A stretch of DNA of 64,000 nt, taken from the NCBI GenBank assembly GCA_023213315.1, contig JAKCPI010004415.1, positions 1 through 64,000 of the forward strand, written 5' to 3'. The notes beneath the pieces were generated by a model. It ran no database searches, was not told the DNA's origin, and was given only the letters and a program-made list of their open reading frames with translations. Below are positions 1-10,727 of this stretch, one piece after another. The translations under genes were made by a program, and so were the position numbers. The stretch comes from Euborellia annulipes (lineage: Eukaryota > Arthropoda > Insecta > Dermaptera > Anisolabididae). Numbering within the stretch: position 1 is the stretch's first letter; every line of letters begins with the position of its first letter.

Positions 1-171
1 TGGCGACGTAGTTCAAAGAATATAAATTTGGAATGGTTGCCAGGAGAAGAGTATATAAAGAGATGTTTAATGTTTTTGTTTTCTATTGTAAAAATTTATT
101 TTGAATAAAAAGAAAAGATTGTTTTTGTTCTTGAATCCGGTAATTTATTGCCTCTCAAGTTAAGGTCTAAA
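1..171 (+). repeat. 5' LTR of Ty3/Gypsy retrotransposon (lacks first 2 bp)
   Basis: All 171 bases are identical by eye to 4117-4287. The 3' copy begins TGTGGCGACG at 4115, so the window opens at LTR base 3. The LTR is very short (about 173 bp). It holds a TATA-like TATATAAA near 52-59 and an AATAAA signal near 105-110, suitable for Pol II start and polyadenylation. Identity of the two LTRs implies a recent insertion. The left target duplication is outside the window. Confidence 0.93.
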
Positions 172-172
172 T

Positions 173-190
173 TGGTGACCCCGACGTGAT
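173..190 (+). other. tRNA primer-binding site
   Basis: TGGTGACCCCGACGTGAT lies one base after the LTR end. It begins TGG, the complement of a tRNA CCA tail, which is the expected position and form of a minus-strand primer site in LTR retrotransposons. The tRNA species was not determined. Confidence 0.75.
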
Positions 191-194
191 CGCT

Positions 195-986
195 ATGTCA
201 GAGGAGAAAAATATTGCAAGCGTGAGCATTAAAGTGGCGCCATTTTGGAAGGTTAATCCCGCCTTATGGTTCCAACAATTGGAGGCGCAGTTCGCTTTAC
301 GGGGAATCACCCAAGATGAAACCAAGTATTATTATGCAATTTCAGCCATTGAGAGTGACGTATTGCAAGAGGTTAGTGATATTATTATTAATCCACCTCA
401 AAAAGAGAAATACAATGCCCTTAAAGTCAATTTAATTAAGCAGTTTTCGGATTCAGAGGAAAAACGGTTAAAAAAATTATTAAGTGAGCTTCAGTTAGGA
501 GACAAAAAGCCGTCCAAGCTTTATAGAGAAATGAAGGAAGTATCTTCCAATAAGGTTGATGATAGTTTGTTGAAGACGTTGTGGCTGCAGAGGCTGCCGC
601 ATCATATGCAAGCTGTTCTTTCAGTCTCAGGGGAGACTATTGATAAGTTACTGCCCATGGCGGATAAGATTAGTGAAATTTCTGAAGATAAAGGCCTGTT
701 TGAAGTTAGGAAATCGCAATCGGAGGATAATACTCGGGGTGAATTAGCTGCGTCTTCAACTGCAATGGAAGACCTGAAAAAGCAGGTTGCGGAGTTAACC
801 CTTGAGATAGAAGAGTTAAGAATGAATAATAAATATAATAGGCGTGAGAGATTTCGAGATCAGTCCCGATCACAAAGGGGACGTTCTCTTTCCAGGGGCC
901 GCTCTTTTTGTTGGTACCATGATAGATTTGGTAGAAGGGCAAATAAATGTCAACCTCCTTGTAATTTTGCGAGTTCGGGAAACTAA
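195..986 (+). CDS. gag: Gag polyprotein of Ty3/Gypsy retrotransposon
   Basis: This is a 263-residue ORF starting at the first ATG after the primer-binding site (the open frame reaches back to a GTG at 186). It encodes a capsid-type structural protein of the particle. The N-terminal half has the PPxFW...NPxLWFxQLExQF pattern typical of arthropod gypsy Gag. A coiled-coil-like acidic/basic stretch follows near nt 760-830, and an Arg/Ser-rich tail near 840-900. The C-terminus carries a zinc knuckle of form C-x2-H-x9-C-x3-C (nt 909-962, starting CWYH) rather than the retroviral CCHC spacing; this variant is known in arthropod Metaviridae. The ORF stops with TAA at 984-986, directly after a GGGAAAC heptamer, and pol continues in the -1 frame. 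No internal stop or frameshift was seen. Confidence 0.9.
   Translation: MSEEKNIASVSIKVAPFWKVNPALWFQQLEAQFALRGITQDETKYYYAISAIESDVLQEVSDIIINPPQKEKYNALKVNLIKQFSDSEEKRLKKLLSELQLGDKKPSKLYREMKEVSSNKVDDSLLKTLWLQRLPHHMQAVLSVSGETIDKLLPMADKISEISEDKGLFEVRKSQSEDNTRGELAASSTAMEDLKKQVAELTLEIEELRMNNKYNRRERFRDQSRSQRGRSLSRGRSFCWYHDRFGRRANKCQPPCNFASSGN
977..983 (+). promoter_or_regulatory. candidate -1 ribosomal frameshift heptamer GGGAAAC
   Basis: In the Gag frame the bases read G GGA AAC followed at once by TAA, which is the X XXY YYZ form of a -1 slippery site. The -1 frame is open from 965, so slipping here joins gag to pro-pol without another signal. I did not identify the downstream pseudoknot or stem needed for efficient shifting. 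Confidence 0.75.
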
Positions 987-3900
987 AGAGTCCACAAGTT
1001 GAGGCGGCGAGCTTGTTGGATGAAAAATCTAGTCGCTTATTTATCATAGATAGAAGGTCACAAAAAGCATTTTTGGTGGATACCGGGGCGGATGTCTCAG
1101 TCGTTCCTCCCGATGGTAGGCTCGGCAGATCGTCGTCAGAGGCTCACCGCATTTATGCCGCTAATGGATCTGTAATAAAAACGTTTGGGCAGAAACTCAT
1201 ACAAATAGATTTAGGTTTGAGAAGAGCATTCCAATGGCCTTTTATCATTGCAGAGGTTTCCAAGCCTATCCTAGGAGCAGATTTTCTGTCGAATTTTGGC
1301 CTCTTGGTTGATTTGAAGCGTAGAAGGTTACTTGATACATCTACTCAACTGTCTTGTAGCGGTACCATTATAAACGGGTTCTCAGGAAGTATTACTACGG
1401 TGAACAAAGCCTCGCCATTTTCTTTCTTGCTGGAGAAGTATAGCAGCATCACTAGGCCTCTTCAGGTTTCAGAAAACATTCAGCATCAGGTTACTCATCA
1501 TATAATTACAGAGGGGCCTCCTGTTTTTGCTAAAGCACGGCGATTACCTCCGCATAAGTTGGCCATTGCTCGAAAAGAGTTCCAGTATATGTTGGAAGCT
1601 GGCATATGCCGACCATCTAGCAGTAATTGGGCGAGTCCATTACACCTGGTTCCTAAAGCGAATGGAGAATGGAGGCCTTGTGGCGATTTTAGAAGATTAA
1701 ATTCTGTAACGGTTCCCGATCGCTACCCAGTACCGCATATTCAAGATGTTTCCAGTCTTTTGCATGGTAAGCAAGTTTTTTCAACAATTGATCTTACTAA
1801 GGCATATCATCAAATACCGGTCGAGCCCAAGGATATTCATAAGACCGCTGTTATTACCCCGTTCGGGCTCTATGAGTTCCCTAGAATGACTTTTGGACTT
1901 TGTAACGCCGCACAGACTTTTCAACGCTTTATTGATGAGGTTTGTAGGGGGTTAGATTTTTGCTTCGCTTATATTGACGATTTGCTTATCGCGTCGAGCA
2001 GCTTGGAGCAGCATATGAAAGATTTGGAATTATTATTTCAACGACTACAGCAACATGGTCTTGTAATTAATTTAGCAAAATGCAAATTCGGTCAAAGTGA
2101 GGTTAATTTTTTAGGGAACTTAATTTCTGGCTCTGGTATTCGTCCCCTACCGGATAAGGTTAAGGTGATTAGAGATTTCAAATTGCCAAAATGTAGGAAG
2201 GAACTTAGGAGATTTCTGGCTATGGTAAATTTTTATCGCCGGTTCATTCCTCATGCTTTAAATCATCAATTAATATTGCTAGAGTATCTAAAAGGGGATA
2301 AGAGAAATGACAGAGGAATGATTGAATTTAGTGAAGAGGCGAAGTTAGCTTTTGAAAATGTTAAAAAGGACCTTGCGGAGGCAACACTCTTGGCTCATCC
2401 TTCCCCCGACGCTCCTTTAGCGCTGATGGTAGATGCGTCTGATTTGGCTTTAGGTGGTGTGGTGCACCAGTGGATAAAAGGTAGTTGGCAACCTCTAGGT
2501 TATTTTTCTCAGCGTCTTTCTGATACGCAGAGGAGATATAGTGCTTTTGATCGGGAGTTACTGGCAGCTTATGAAGCTATTAAGCATTTTCGCTCCTTGC
2601 TGGAGGGGCGCCATTTCACTTTATTTACTGATCACAAGCCGTTAGTTTTTGCGTTTCAACACCGCTCTGACCGTGCGTCGCCTCGGCAATTGAGGCATTT
2701 GGATTTGGTAGGTCAATATACCACGGATATTCGGCATATTTCAGGAAGTCAAAATGTCACTGCTGATGCGCTTTCGCGTGTAGAAGCTATTCAGGTGCCG
2801 TCGAGGATTGAATTTTCGGAGTTGGCTAAGGATCAGGCTAAGGATGAGGAGCTGAAGATTTATTTAAAAGCAGGTAGTGGTGATTCATTGTCTCTGGTTA
2901 AAGTTAAAATACCGAATTCCGATTTTCCGTTGTATTGTAACATAACGTCTGGCTTTATTCGGCCATTTCTTTGTAAGAAGTACCGGCGACAAGTCTTTGA
3001 CTCTTTCCATAATCTATCACACCCTGGAGTGAAGGCAAGCGTAGACTTAGTTCGCAAGCGTTATGTGTGGCCTTCGATCAAAAAGGACTGTCAGTTGTGG
3101 GCCCGGGGTTGTCATGAATGCCAGAGAAACAAGGTGCACAGGCATACTTATTCTCCTTTGGAGGGGTACAAAATGCCTAGCGATCGCTTCCGTCATATAC
3201 ATATAGATTTAGTGGGCCCATTGCCTTCGTCTGATGGTTATAGGTACTGTCTGACATGTGTAGACCGTTTTACAAGGTGGCCTGAGGCATTTCCCATTAA
3301 GGACATCAGCGCTACCACCGTTGCAAGGGCGCTATATGATGGTTGGATGTCTCGTTTTGGGGTCCCTGAGATTGTTACGACAGATCGAGGAAGGCAGTTT
3401 GAGTCGGGTTTGTTTTCATCATTAGCCCGGCTTCTTGGCACTAGTCATTGCAGAACCACGTCCTATCATCCGCGGGCAAACGGGTTGGTAGAGAGATGGC
3501 ATCGCTCATTTAAGAGCGCGATTAAGTGCCATGGAACCAACCGTTGGACGGAGGTACTCCCTACCGTTTTGTTGGGATTGCGTACAGCTTTTAAGGAGGA
3601 CCTACAAGCTTCAGCAGCTGAGTTGGTTTATGGATCTACACTTAGGCTTCCTGGAGAATTTCTGGGTTCAGGCGGTTTTGCAACAGATCCATTATCTTTT
3701 GTTGGCCAATTGCAGCAGCATATGTCAAAATTGAAGCCATGTCCGGTTAGGTGGCACGGTTCTCGTAATGTTTTTATACATAAGGATCTTAAAGATTCTT
3801 CTCACGTTTATGTGAGGCAGGATGCTGTTAAGCCACCTCTACAGGCACCTTACGATGGGCCATATCCAGTCACATATCGTGCAAAGAAGTATTATACTGT

Positions 3901-4114
3901 TAAGATAAAAGGGAAAGATAGTAACATCTCAGTTGATCGCTTAAAGCCTGCTTTCTTGATTCAGGAAGATGGGAACGAGAAGGAAAAGAAAAGGATAATT
4001 GGGCCTACCGAGTCAAAAGACGATTTGAAACCAGCACTAAGGACAACTAGGAGCGGAAGACGAGTACACTTTCCACCACACCTGTTGGAAGCGTTAGCAC
4101 TGGAGGGGGAGTAG
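977..4114 (+). CDS. pol: Pro-Pol polyprotein of Ty3/Gypsy retrotransposon
   Basis: One uninterrupted frame of about 1,045 codons, entered by -1 frameshift from gag (open frame begins at 965; there is no convincing ATG near its start). Domain order is protease, reverse transcriptase, RNase H, integrase, as in Ty3/Gypsy. Counting from nt 1013: protease DTGA at 23-26; RT catalytic YIDD at 320-323; RNase H first Asp at 474, later TDHKP and an NVTADALSR motif; integrase zinc finger H666, H670, C700, C703; integrase catalytic D732, D791, E827 (D-x58-D-x35-E). A GPY/F-like GPYPV lies at 949-953. No chromodomain and no env ORF follow. All catalytic residues are present, so the element may be active. 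The stop TAG ends one base before the 3' LTR. Confidence 0.95.
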   Translation, partial: GKLKSPQVEAASLLDEKSSRLFIIDRRSQKAFLVDTGADVSVVPPDGRLGRSSSEAHRIYAANGSVIKTFGQKLIQIDLGLRRAFQWPFIIAEVSKPILGADFLSNFGLLVDLKRRRLLDTSTQLSCSGTIINGFSGSITTVNKASPFSFLLEKYSSITRPLQVSENIQHQVTHHIITEGPPVFAKARRLPPHKLAIARKEFQYMLEAGICRPSSSNWASPLHLVPKANGEWRPCGDFRRLNSVTVPDRYPVPHIQDVSSLLHGKQVFSTIDLTKAYHQIPVEPKDIHKTAVITPFGLYEFPRMTFGLCNAAQTFQRFIDEVCRGLDFCFAYIDDLLIASSSLEQHMKDLELLFQRLQQHGLVINLAKCKFGQSEVNFLGNLISGSGIRPLPDKVKVIRDFKLPKCRKELRRFLAMVNFYRRFIPHALNHQLILLEYLKGDKRNDRGMIEFSEEAKLAFENVKKDLAEATLLAHPSPDAPLALMVDASDLALGGVVHQWIKGSWQPLGYFSQRLSDTQRRYSAFDRELLAAYEAIKHFRSLLEGRHFTLFTDHKPLVFAFQHRSDRASPRQLRHLDLVGQYTTDIRHISGSQNVTADALSRVEAIQVPSRIEFSELAKDQAKDEELKIYLKAGSGDSLSLVKVKIPNSDFPLYCNITSGFIRPFLCKKYRRQVFDSFHNLSHPGVKASVDLVRKRYVWPSIKKDCQLWARGCHECQRNKVHRHTYSPLEGYKMPSDRFRHIHIDLVGPLPSSDGYRYCLTCVDRFTRWPEAFPIKDISATTVARALYDGWMSRFGVPEIVTTDRGRQFESGLFSSLARLLGTSHCRTTSYHPRANGLVERWHRSFKSAIKCHGTNRWTEVLPTVLLGLRTAFKEDLQASAAELVYGSTLRLPGEFLGSGGFATDPLSFVGQLQQHMSKLKPCPVRWHGSRNVFIHKDLKDSSHVYVRQDAVKPPLQAPYDGPYPVTYRAKKYYTVKIKGKDSNISVDRLKPAFLIQEDGNEKEKKRIIGPTESKDDLKPALRTTRSGRRVHFPPHLLEALALEGE
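4103..4114 (+). other. polypurine tract
   Basis: The purine run GAGGGGGAG just upstream of the 3' LTR, which begins TGTGG at 4115, is in the place of the plus-strand primer. It overlaps the last codons and stop of pol. Confidence 0.75.
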
Positions 4115-4287
4115 TGTGGCGACGTAGTTCAAAGAATATAAATTTGGAATGGTTGCCAGGAGAAGAGTATATAAAGAGATGTTTAATGTTTTTGTTTTCT
4201 ATTGTAAAAATTTATTTTGAATAAAAAGAAAAGATTGTTTTTGTTCTTGAATCCGGTAATTTATTGCCTCTCAAGTTAAGGTCTAAA
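4115..4287 (+). repeat. 3' LTR of Ty3/Gypsy retrotransposon
   Basis: Starts TGTGGCGACG and matches bases 1-171 without a difference through GGTCTAAA. The two flanks diverge from 4288 (C, against T at 172). The end is not the usual CA, so the exact 3' boundary is uncertain by one or two bases. Confidence 0.93.
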
Positions 4288-4597
4288 CTATTTTTTGATA
4301 ATAATATAAAATGTGGGTGATGTGGTTTGATTAGTTTAAAAATAAATTAAACACATATTTCAAATTTACGTTGGTCCGAGTTACATTTCATAAATTAATA
4401 ATATTATTAATAGGCTATATTTTGTATAGAAAAAATTTCACGGCGCAGCGGCGCAGTTTGGGAAAGGCTGATCTAATATATTTAAACAAATATTTAGTCT
4501 TTTCATATATGGACCCTGTTACGCATTAGTGTGTCAAGCGCCAGCTACCGAGATTTGAGAAAATTAACAATAAAGTTTTTTGTTTTGATTAGATTAT

Positions 4598-5130
4598 ATA
4601 TAATTTTTAACTTTGCCCATCAACCGTAGGTTGGACAGGTAAAGTTAATGTAATCGTAAAAAAATCGAAATTTTTCTGAAGCTGCCAAAATGCGTTTTGA
4701 GGTCCCCTGAATCCATTTAAGAAGTTTTTGGAATGATGTCTGCGTGTGTGTCTGTCTGTCTGTGTGTATGTCTGTGGTAATATTTTTCGTCAACGAAAAC
4801 TCAAAAACTATTCATCCAATTGTTTTGAAATTTTGCACACATAAACTAGAGGTAAAGCTCAAGGACTGAAAAGCTTTTGGTAAACAATGGACCATTAGGG
4901 GGGCGCTCTAGAGAAGGGGCCAATATTTTTTTCATACATAACCTATAATTTTTTTTATATATTCAGAAACTAGGCTTTCTCCCGAGTAAAATGATATATA
5001 ATATTTGTATCCTAATTTGTCATAAATTTGTTAAAAAATCATTTAAATTCGAAAATTGTGCATAGCAACAGAGCAAAATCAAAACAAATAAACAAACGCG
5101 TTGCGTTATTTCTTTGAATAATGGGGGGGG
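4598..5130 (-). mobile_element. hairpin-ended repeat B (Helentron-like layout)
   Basis: Left part has a hairpin: AACTTTGCC, then CAACC-GTA-GGTTG, then GGTAAAGTT (4610-4646). The right end carries GGCAAAGTT (5132 region), the inverse of the left motif. Between them are a segment close to family A (gttttgaggtcccctgaatcc, 4693-4713) and a TG/TCTG microsatellite (4741-4775). This is the same order of parts as family A but different sequence, so it is probably a related non-autonomous family. Boundaries are approximate. Confidence 0.45.
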
Positions 5131-5165
5131 GAGGCAAAGTTGTGCGCTCGGCTTAATCCGACCCT

Positions 5166-6778
5166 TTATTTTGTCAATTGTGCAAGTATAAATTTTTTTA
5201 GTACATATTTCATAAAAAATACTATTAATTATACCATTTGAAACAATATTTTGTGCTTAACTCAATTTTTAATTTTTTGGCGCTTGACATTAAATCAAAT
5301 ATACAGTAATTTTCTCGTTAGGAAAAAATAAAACAAAATCATTTGGATTTTATTGAATTTTTGCTCTTATTTTAAACATCGAGCTATTTTTTGATATAAC
5401 AATCAATCCATGTATAGCATGTTTTATCCAATAGAAATTCTATTTTACATGTACACATGCAACATACAACCAGTATCACCTGGAACATGTACATACGTGT
5501 AATCGTTTATCATTTATCATTTAGTTGGAATATAAAAAAAAAGAGAAAATTTACAAGTTGAATCTTATGCGTTTTAATTTAAATTTAAAATTAATGACAT
5601 TAATACATCATGGCGTGGAGCTAACGAGATAATTGAATCTAAAAATAAATTACCAAAAAAAAATTCATTTTCAATAAATAGCCTAAATAATAACTTTCAT
5701 AAATAGTGATAGTGATTTATCACCTGAGTTCCTAGGTTCCCCAACCCTTGACATTTAAATTAATATTGGTTTTATGTGATCAATCCCTTGATTGGTGACC
5801 CACAGAACGAACGCTGTTGAACCCCTGTCTCAAGCCATTTTTTTCCCATACATTGTAAATAATCATCTCAATGGCCTCAGTAGTCTAAAATATCTTAAGT
5901 GAAAAAAAAGTAAAAATACTTCAATTAACCTCTCTGCCTTGGTGGAGAGGGAAGATGATTTTTTTCTGGGAGCTTGATCATTTTTTATTTAATCGTATAT
6001 CACTTATTTTTAATTCATATTTAATAAAATATCTAACAAATATATATCAAATTTTTTCTAAATTTTATTTTTAAGATCTCAATTTTTTTATGATATTTAA
6101 AATCAGCAAAGCGAAAAGTAACTTTTAATTTCCAGCCCAAAAGAGATTAAAGTTGCATTATGAAACAAAAGACTAAAAGATTCTTGTAAATTTAATTGAT
6201 AAAAAGGTCTTAGAATTATTAATAGGAAGAAATTATTTCTTTACTTTTTTCATTGTATACAATTAAAAATAATGCCCGGGTAGGAAAAACAAAGTGAATA
6301 TATTTTTTTTATAATAAATTAAATTTTCTCTGGCAGGCCTTAATATGGAAGGATTAAGTCGATATTGTTATTTGGATTAAGTCACTAACACGGAAGGAAA
6401 GAGAGGGAATTATAATTACAACCTCTCTTTCTCTCCTTTCTTAGTTAAATTGTCAATTTGAATCTCAATTGAAATAGCACTCACTCAAAGACAGAGATAT
6501 TGTTTTATTTTATTTTCTTAATTTACTATATATTACTTAATTTTCTTTTGTTTATTGCTTGAGTTTATAATATTTCTTCCAAAGATTAATTTAATTTAAT
6601 CAAAAATTTCTTCAAATCATTTATAACAACCCTTGAGATCTTGAAACAGAGCTTAGTTAATTAATTCTTCCTTGTTACTTATACATGGATGAATAAGGAA
6701 AGATTGAAAAAATAAACATTCTTCAAATATAAATATTTAATTAAATGTTTGATAGGATTCAATTGAAACATCAATATT
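5166..6778. other. AT-rich stretch without recognised gene
   Basis: No ORF with protein-like composition and no repeat end was recognised. The DNA is AT-rich with short homopolymers. Confidence 0.5.
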
Positions 6779-6963
6779 TTTTTTTTTTTTTATAAAAAAC
6801 ATTCACACTTTTTTTTCTCATTCACACTCACACTCACACACACATTCACACTGTCTTTTCGGCAGCTCAGGCCATATAAGACATTTACGATAACCGTTAT
6901 TTATGAATTTATATATATTAGGGTCCAGGCATTTTTATTTAAGCCATCTGGTATCCAGATGAA
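6779..6963 (-). mobile_element. SINE S1, truncated copy
   Basis: Poly-T, then the S1 tail (cattcacac...tcacactcacac), the cttttcggca...ggccata block and the ggtccaggcattttattt block are present. The copy ends before the tRNA-like head, as expected for 5' truncation or deletion. Confidence 0.75.
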
Positions 6964-8325
6964 GCATCAATATATTGTAGCCATCGTTTCTGGCTCATTT
7001 TCAGGTCAAAGAAAATTGTCAGAAAAATACAAGGGTTGAGTTCCTATTTGGTTTTTAATTATATTTGAGTGACAGGTGTGATGATCTAAAAAATATTTTG
7101 TTTTTAAGGAAAAACAGTATTTCTTTTACTACCCTAAAAGTATTCTTCAATATTGATTGAGATTTTTTTTTTTACTTTCACAAATTAATTTAATTTTAAA
7201 TTAAAATTGTGGTAGTAAGTCAATTCTCCATTCATTCCAGTCACGATGGAACGTATTAATGAAAAAGTTCAAGACTATAAGCCAATAAAAAAAAAGGATG
7301 GCAAATTAATTAAACTTTTAGAGTAAAATATTCATTTATTATATTTTATAGACACCTCTTGAGTTTAGAATGAAAATACGTATATTCAATTAATAAAAAC
7401 ACATTTTTTTTTCAATTTTTTCTTATCTGTTTTTTCTTTTTCCGGCATCTTAATTATTGGTAACCAAATTAATTTTGCTACTCATGACGGAAACTCAAGA
7501 ATTTATTTTTTCGTAAAATTTTCATTTAAACTCAAGTCAAGTGAAGAAGAGTAGAATTAATTTCCATTAGATATGAATTGGCAAAATCGAAAGGAAATCA
7601 AAGCAATTAATCAAAATTTATGCTTGAATCATAAACTGTTAATTAATATACAAAGTGGTCCGTTTAGAGACCAGTTTCCTTATTGGGGAATTAGAAAATC
7701 AATTTCTTAGTTTAATCATTTGTTAAACCTGATGGATTTAATTAAACCTATAACAGGGATTATCAAAGAGCTAAATTTACCCGAAAATATTTTGTTTATA
7801 AAGGGATCAATCGAGAGATTATTTCCTAAGTTTTCTTTTATCCAAATTTTTATCCTGATTTAATTAAATAAAAGGACTCTTTGGAGTAGACTTCTTTTTC
7901 CTTTGGGACTAATTTTATCACAATTGGTCTCTGCCCATTTAGCCAATTTTCCAACAGAATTCCTGCCTCTCTTTTGATTTGAAGTAAAAGAGAAAAGGAG
8001 GCTAATGCAATAAACAATAACACGTTTAAAAAGGTCATAAAAAAAGTCTTTCACTAAGAAATAAAAAAAAAATTCTGCCTTTGGGGTAATATCTAATAAA
8101 TTTTCCAAAAAAAGACCTTGATGACAAGTCATTTTATATATTTTTACTTTATCGCGCATAAAATCTTTTGATCGAATTTATATTATTCGTAAATTTTCAA
8201 AAAAATATGCAGTGCCCCAGAAATACAATATTCTAATTTATTTCCCAGTTGGTTAGGAAAAAAAAAAAATAAAGTAGCCTAAAAAATGAAAATCTTTTAA
8301 TAATAAAGTAATACTTTTTATTAAT
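6964..8325. other. AT-rich stretch without recognised gene
   Basis: Only short, low-complexity reading frames occur here. I see no motif or repeat boundary I can support. Confidence 0.5.
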
Positions 8326-8576
8326 TTTTTTTAAACACTCACACTTTTTTCTCACTCACACTCACACTCACACAGTCTTTTCGGCAACTCGGGCCATATA
8401 AGACTTTTACGATATCCGTTATTGATTAATATACATATTTGGGGTCCAGGCATTCTTATTTAAGCCATTTGGTATCCAAATGGCTTAAATAAAATCATCG
8501 GACTGCCTGGGGTCTGAACCCGCGACTTTTGGTATATAAGGTTAGCCCGCTAACTCCTACACCAAGCCCCGAGGGC
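8326..8576 (-). mobile_element. SINE S1, full-length copy
   Basis: Read on the minus strand it has a tRNA-like head beginning gccctcggggcttgg, a B-box-like element in the gcgggttcagacccc region, and the internal palindrome AAGCCATTTGG-ATA-CCAAATGGCTT split over the body. A TG-rich tail and A-run follow. No clear target duplication was found. Confidence 0.85.
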
Positions 8577-8667
8577 TAACGATATACTTAAACAAGAATA
8601 AAATCTATCAGTGACTTTGTGTTTTGAGTTGTCTACCTTCTAGTGATCATTTCTTACTTTATTTATT

Positions 8668-8728
8668 TATGAATTTTAAATCAAAATCGCCAGAGAAAAT
8701 TTTGAGGCAATCGAAAAAAACTGAGAAA
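8668..8728 (+). repeat. short family A fragment
   Basis: Matches the family A segment around 'aatcaaaatcg..agag.gaattttgag.aaatcgaaaaaaactga'. No ends are present. Confidence 0.5.
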
Positions 8729-9009
8729 AAAGACCTAAGAAAAAGTATTTTATTTTAATTTTATTCAAAACCTTCATGTTGTTTGCCATGAAGGTAACTA
8801 ATTTAAATATCCAATCTCACAAGGAGTCCCCACGGGTTGTGGGTCACCGATTTTTTTCAAACTCATAGGATTTGAAGATTAGTATCTGGACATCAATTTC
8901 CTAAAGCAGTACGATGCACTACTCAAGAATACTCAAGAAAATCGACTTTGAAGACTATCAAGATTTCCGAGTTCTATAAGTTTGCATAATTTTATTTATA
9001 TGTAAACAG

Positions 9010-9083
9010 TGTCTGGTAGCCGAGAGAGTAAGCGCAACAGTCTAGTAAACAAGGAGTCGCTAGTTCGATTCTTGTTGCGGACA
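9010..9083 (+). other. tRNA-like sequence (probable tRNA pseudogene or SINE head)
   Basis: 74 nt, starting TGTCTGG and ending CGGACA, so the ends can pair over 6 of 7 positions like an acceptor stem. A GTTCGATTC sequence sits where a B box/T loop would be, followed by a T run. The D and anticodon arms do not pair well, so I do not call a functional tRNA or assign an anticodon. Confidence 0.4.
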
Positions 9084-10016
9084 TTTTTTTTTATTTCAAT
9101 TTTTTATCCGTATATACAGTATCTCTCATAACTAGGGCTCGGATTTCGCCCTATTTGCCTTTTTTTTATTTATGGCTTAAAATGTAGGCCAATATGATAT
9201 GTATACGTTTCATGAAATTCTGAATAAAATAAGAGGCATTTGTTAGTGCCTATAATGCCTATTTTGGCCGATTCTGGGTTTTTAGTGCCTATTTCATCTA
9301 TAAATGCCTTTTTAAGTGCCTATTTTAAGTTAAAATAGAAAATTTCCATTTTTTACGAGCTATACATAGCCTAAATTTAAAATTTTTTTGAATTTTCAAG
9401 AAAATATTTTGAAATAATCATTTGTCGCGCCTCTAGATGGCGACATGATCAAATATAATTTAGATCAAGACTAGGATATCCAAAAATACGACCTCGTCGC
9501 CACCTAGCGGCTAGATAAATAATTATCTCGAAATTATTTATTATTTTTAATAATTCAAAAAAACACTAGGTTGCGGCAGGGTTGCCTCGTCGCCACCTAG
9601 CGGCTCGATTAACAAATTAAAGCCTATTCCGGGGACTCCTTTAAACTATTCTCTTTAAGTCAAATTTGTAAGACACAAGCAATGCCGAAACCAAAATTGA
9701 CCAAAGAAGCCTTATTTCGGCAGTGAATAAAAGGTGAATCTGATTTTACTACGGATGGCAAAATGATATTCTGCCAACTCTGTGCAAAAGAGGTAAATGT
9801 TTTATCTTTGTTTCCAAAATAATACATCAATTTTTTAAATTTTTTTATATTATTTCTTAAATATTTTTTTTATATTTTAGATAAAATGCGAAAAGAAATA
9901 TCATTTATGCCCAATCGCACCGCACAATTTAAGTATAACTTAAAATAAAGTATCAGCAACATGGCAACGTTGTAAATTTTAGTGATATTCTGCTGATTTA
10001 TTTGTGATTTAATATT

Positions 10017-10094
10017 ATAAGACTTAAACGATACTGTTATTTATTAATAAATATATATTGGGGGTCCTGGCATCTTTATTCACGCCATTTGGGT
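10017..10094 (-). mobile_element. SINE S1 fragment
   Basis: Matches the central S1 block: 'aagactt..acgata..gttatt', then 'ggggtcctggcatctttatt.a.gccattt'. Head and tail are missing. Confidence 0.6.
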
Positions 10095-10468
10095 CTTGAA
10101 ACATGATTTTATTTTCAATCAGAGAACGTGTTATCTTAGCAACGAACGTGGTTAGCAACGGATGACAATGAAAGTTTGTTAAATTTCATACTTAACCCCC
10201 AAATATTTAAGCCCTCGATTTCGGGGCTTAGCAATGACTTAAGCTAAAAAACAATATTGATAATATAATATTAATTAACTGATAATAATACATTTTTTGG
10301 ATTCGATTTCGATTTTTCTTATAAAAAACATGAACAATATGAACTATATTTTCGAGGATGATCTATATTATATTAGAGGAGGGCCTGTCGGTCCATCCGT
10401 CTGTCCCGCTCTGACCAACTTCCCGTTGGAATTTTGAAACGAAATTTTCCAGTCTTATATTAGTAGAG

Positions 10469-10727
10469 CTGTGTTTTTCAATCTTTTTGAATTTACAGGT
10501 TGAAAAATTCTGGCGATTCTCTTGGTTCATGACCGACAAAAAGATTGTAAATCAAAAGACTATGTAACAAGATATATGATTTTCTCTATTTTGGTACCTA
10601 TTTCCCTTCTCCATGAAATTATGTTTTTATTATCGTGTAGAACTTTGCCTTTTTCCTTTTGCCGCCTACCCTCCGTGTAGGGCTTCGTCACCCCTAGGGG
10701 TCCCGACCCACAGATTGAAAAACACTG
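10469..10727. mobile_element. hAT-type MITE, 259 bp
   Basis: Left end CTGTGTTTTTCAATCTTTTT and right end CAGATTGAAAAACACTG are inverted repeats. The flanking 8 bp are TAGTAGAG and TTATAGAG, an imperfect duplication (6 of 8). It lies inside the 9908-11032 element, so it is the innermost of three layers. Confidence 0.75.

Noticed and set aside
1013..1022. Independent start codon for pol
   Set aside because: The frame begins with TTG, not ATG, and is open back to 965 across a slippery heptamer, so frameshift entry is the better model.
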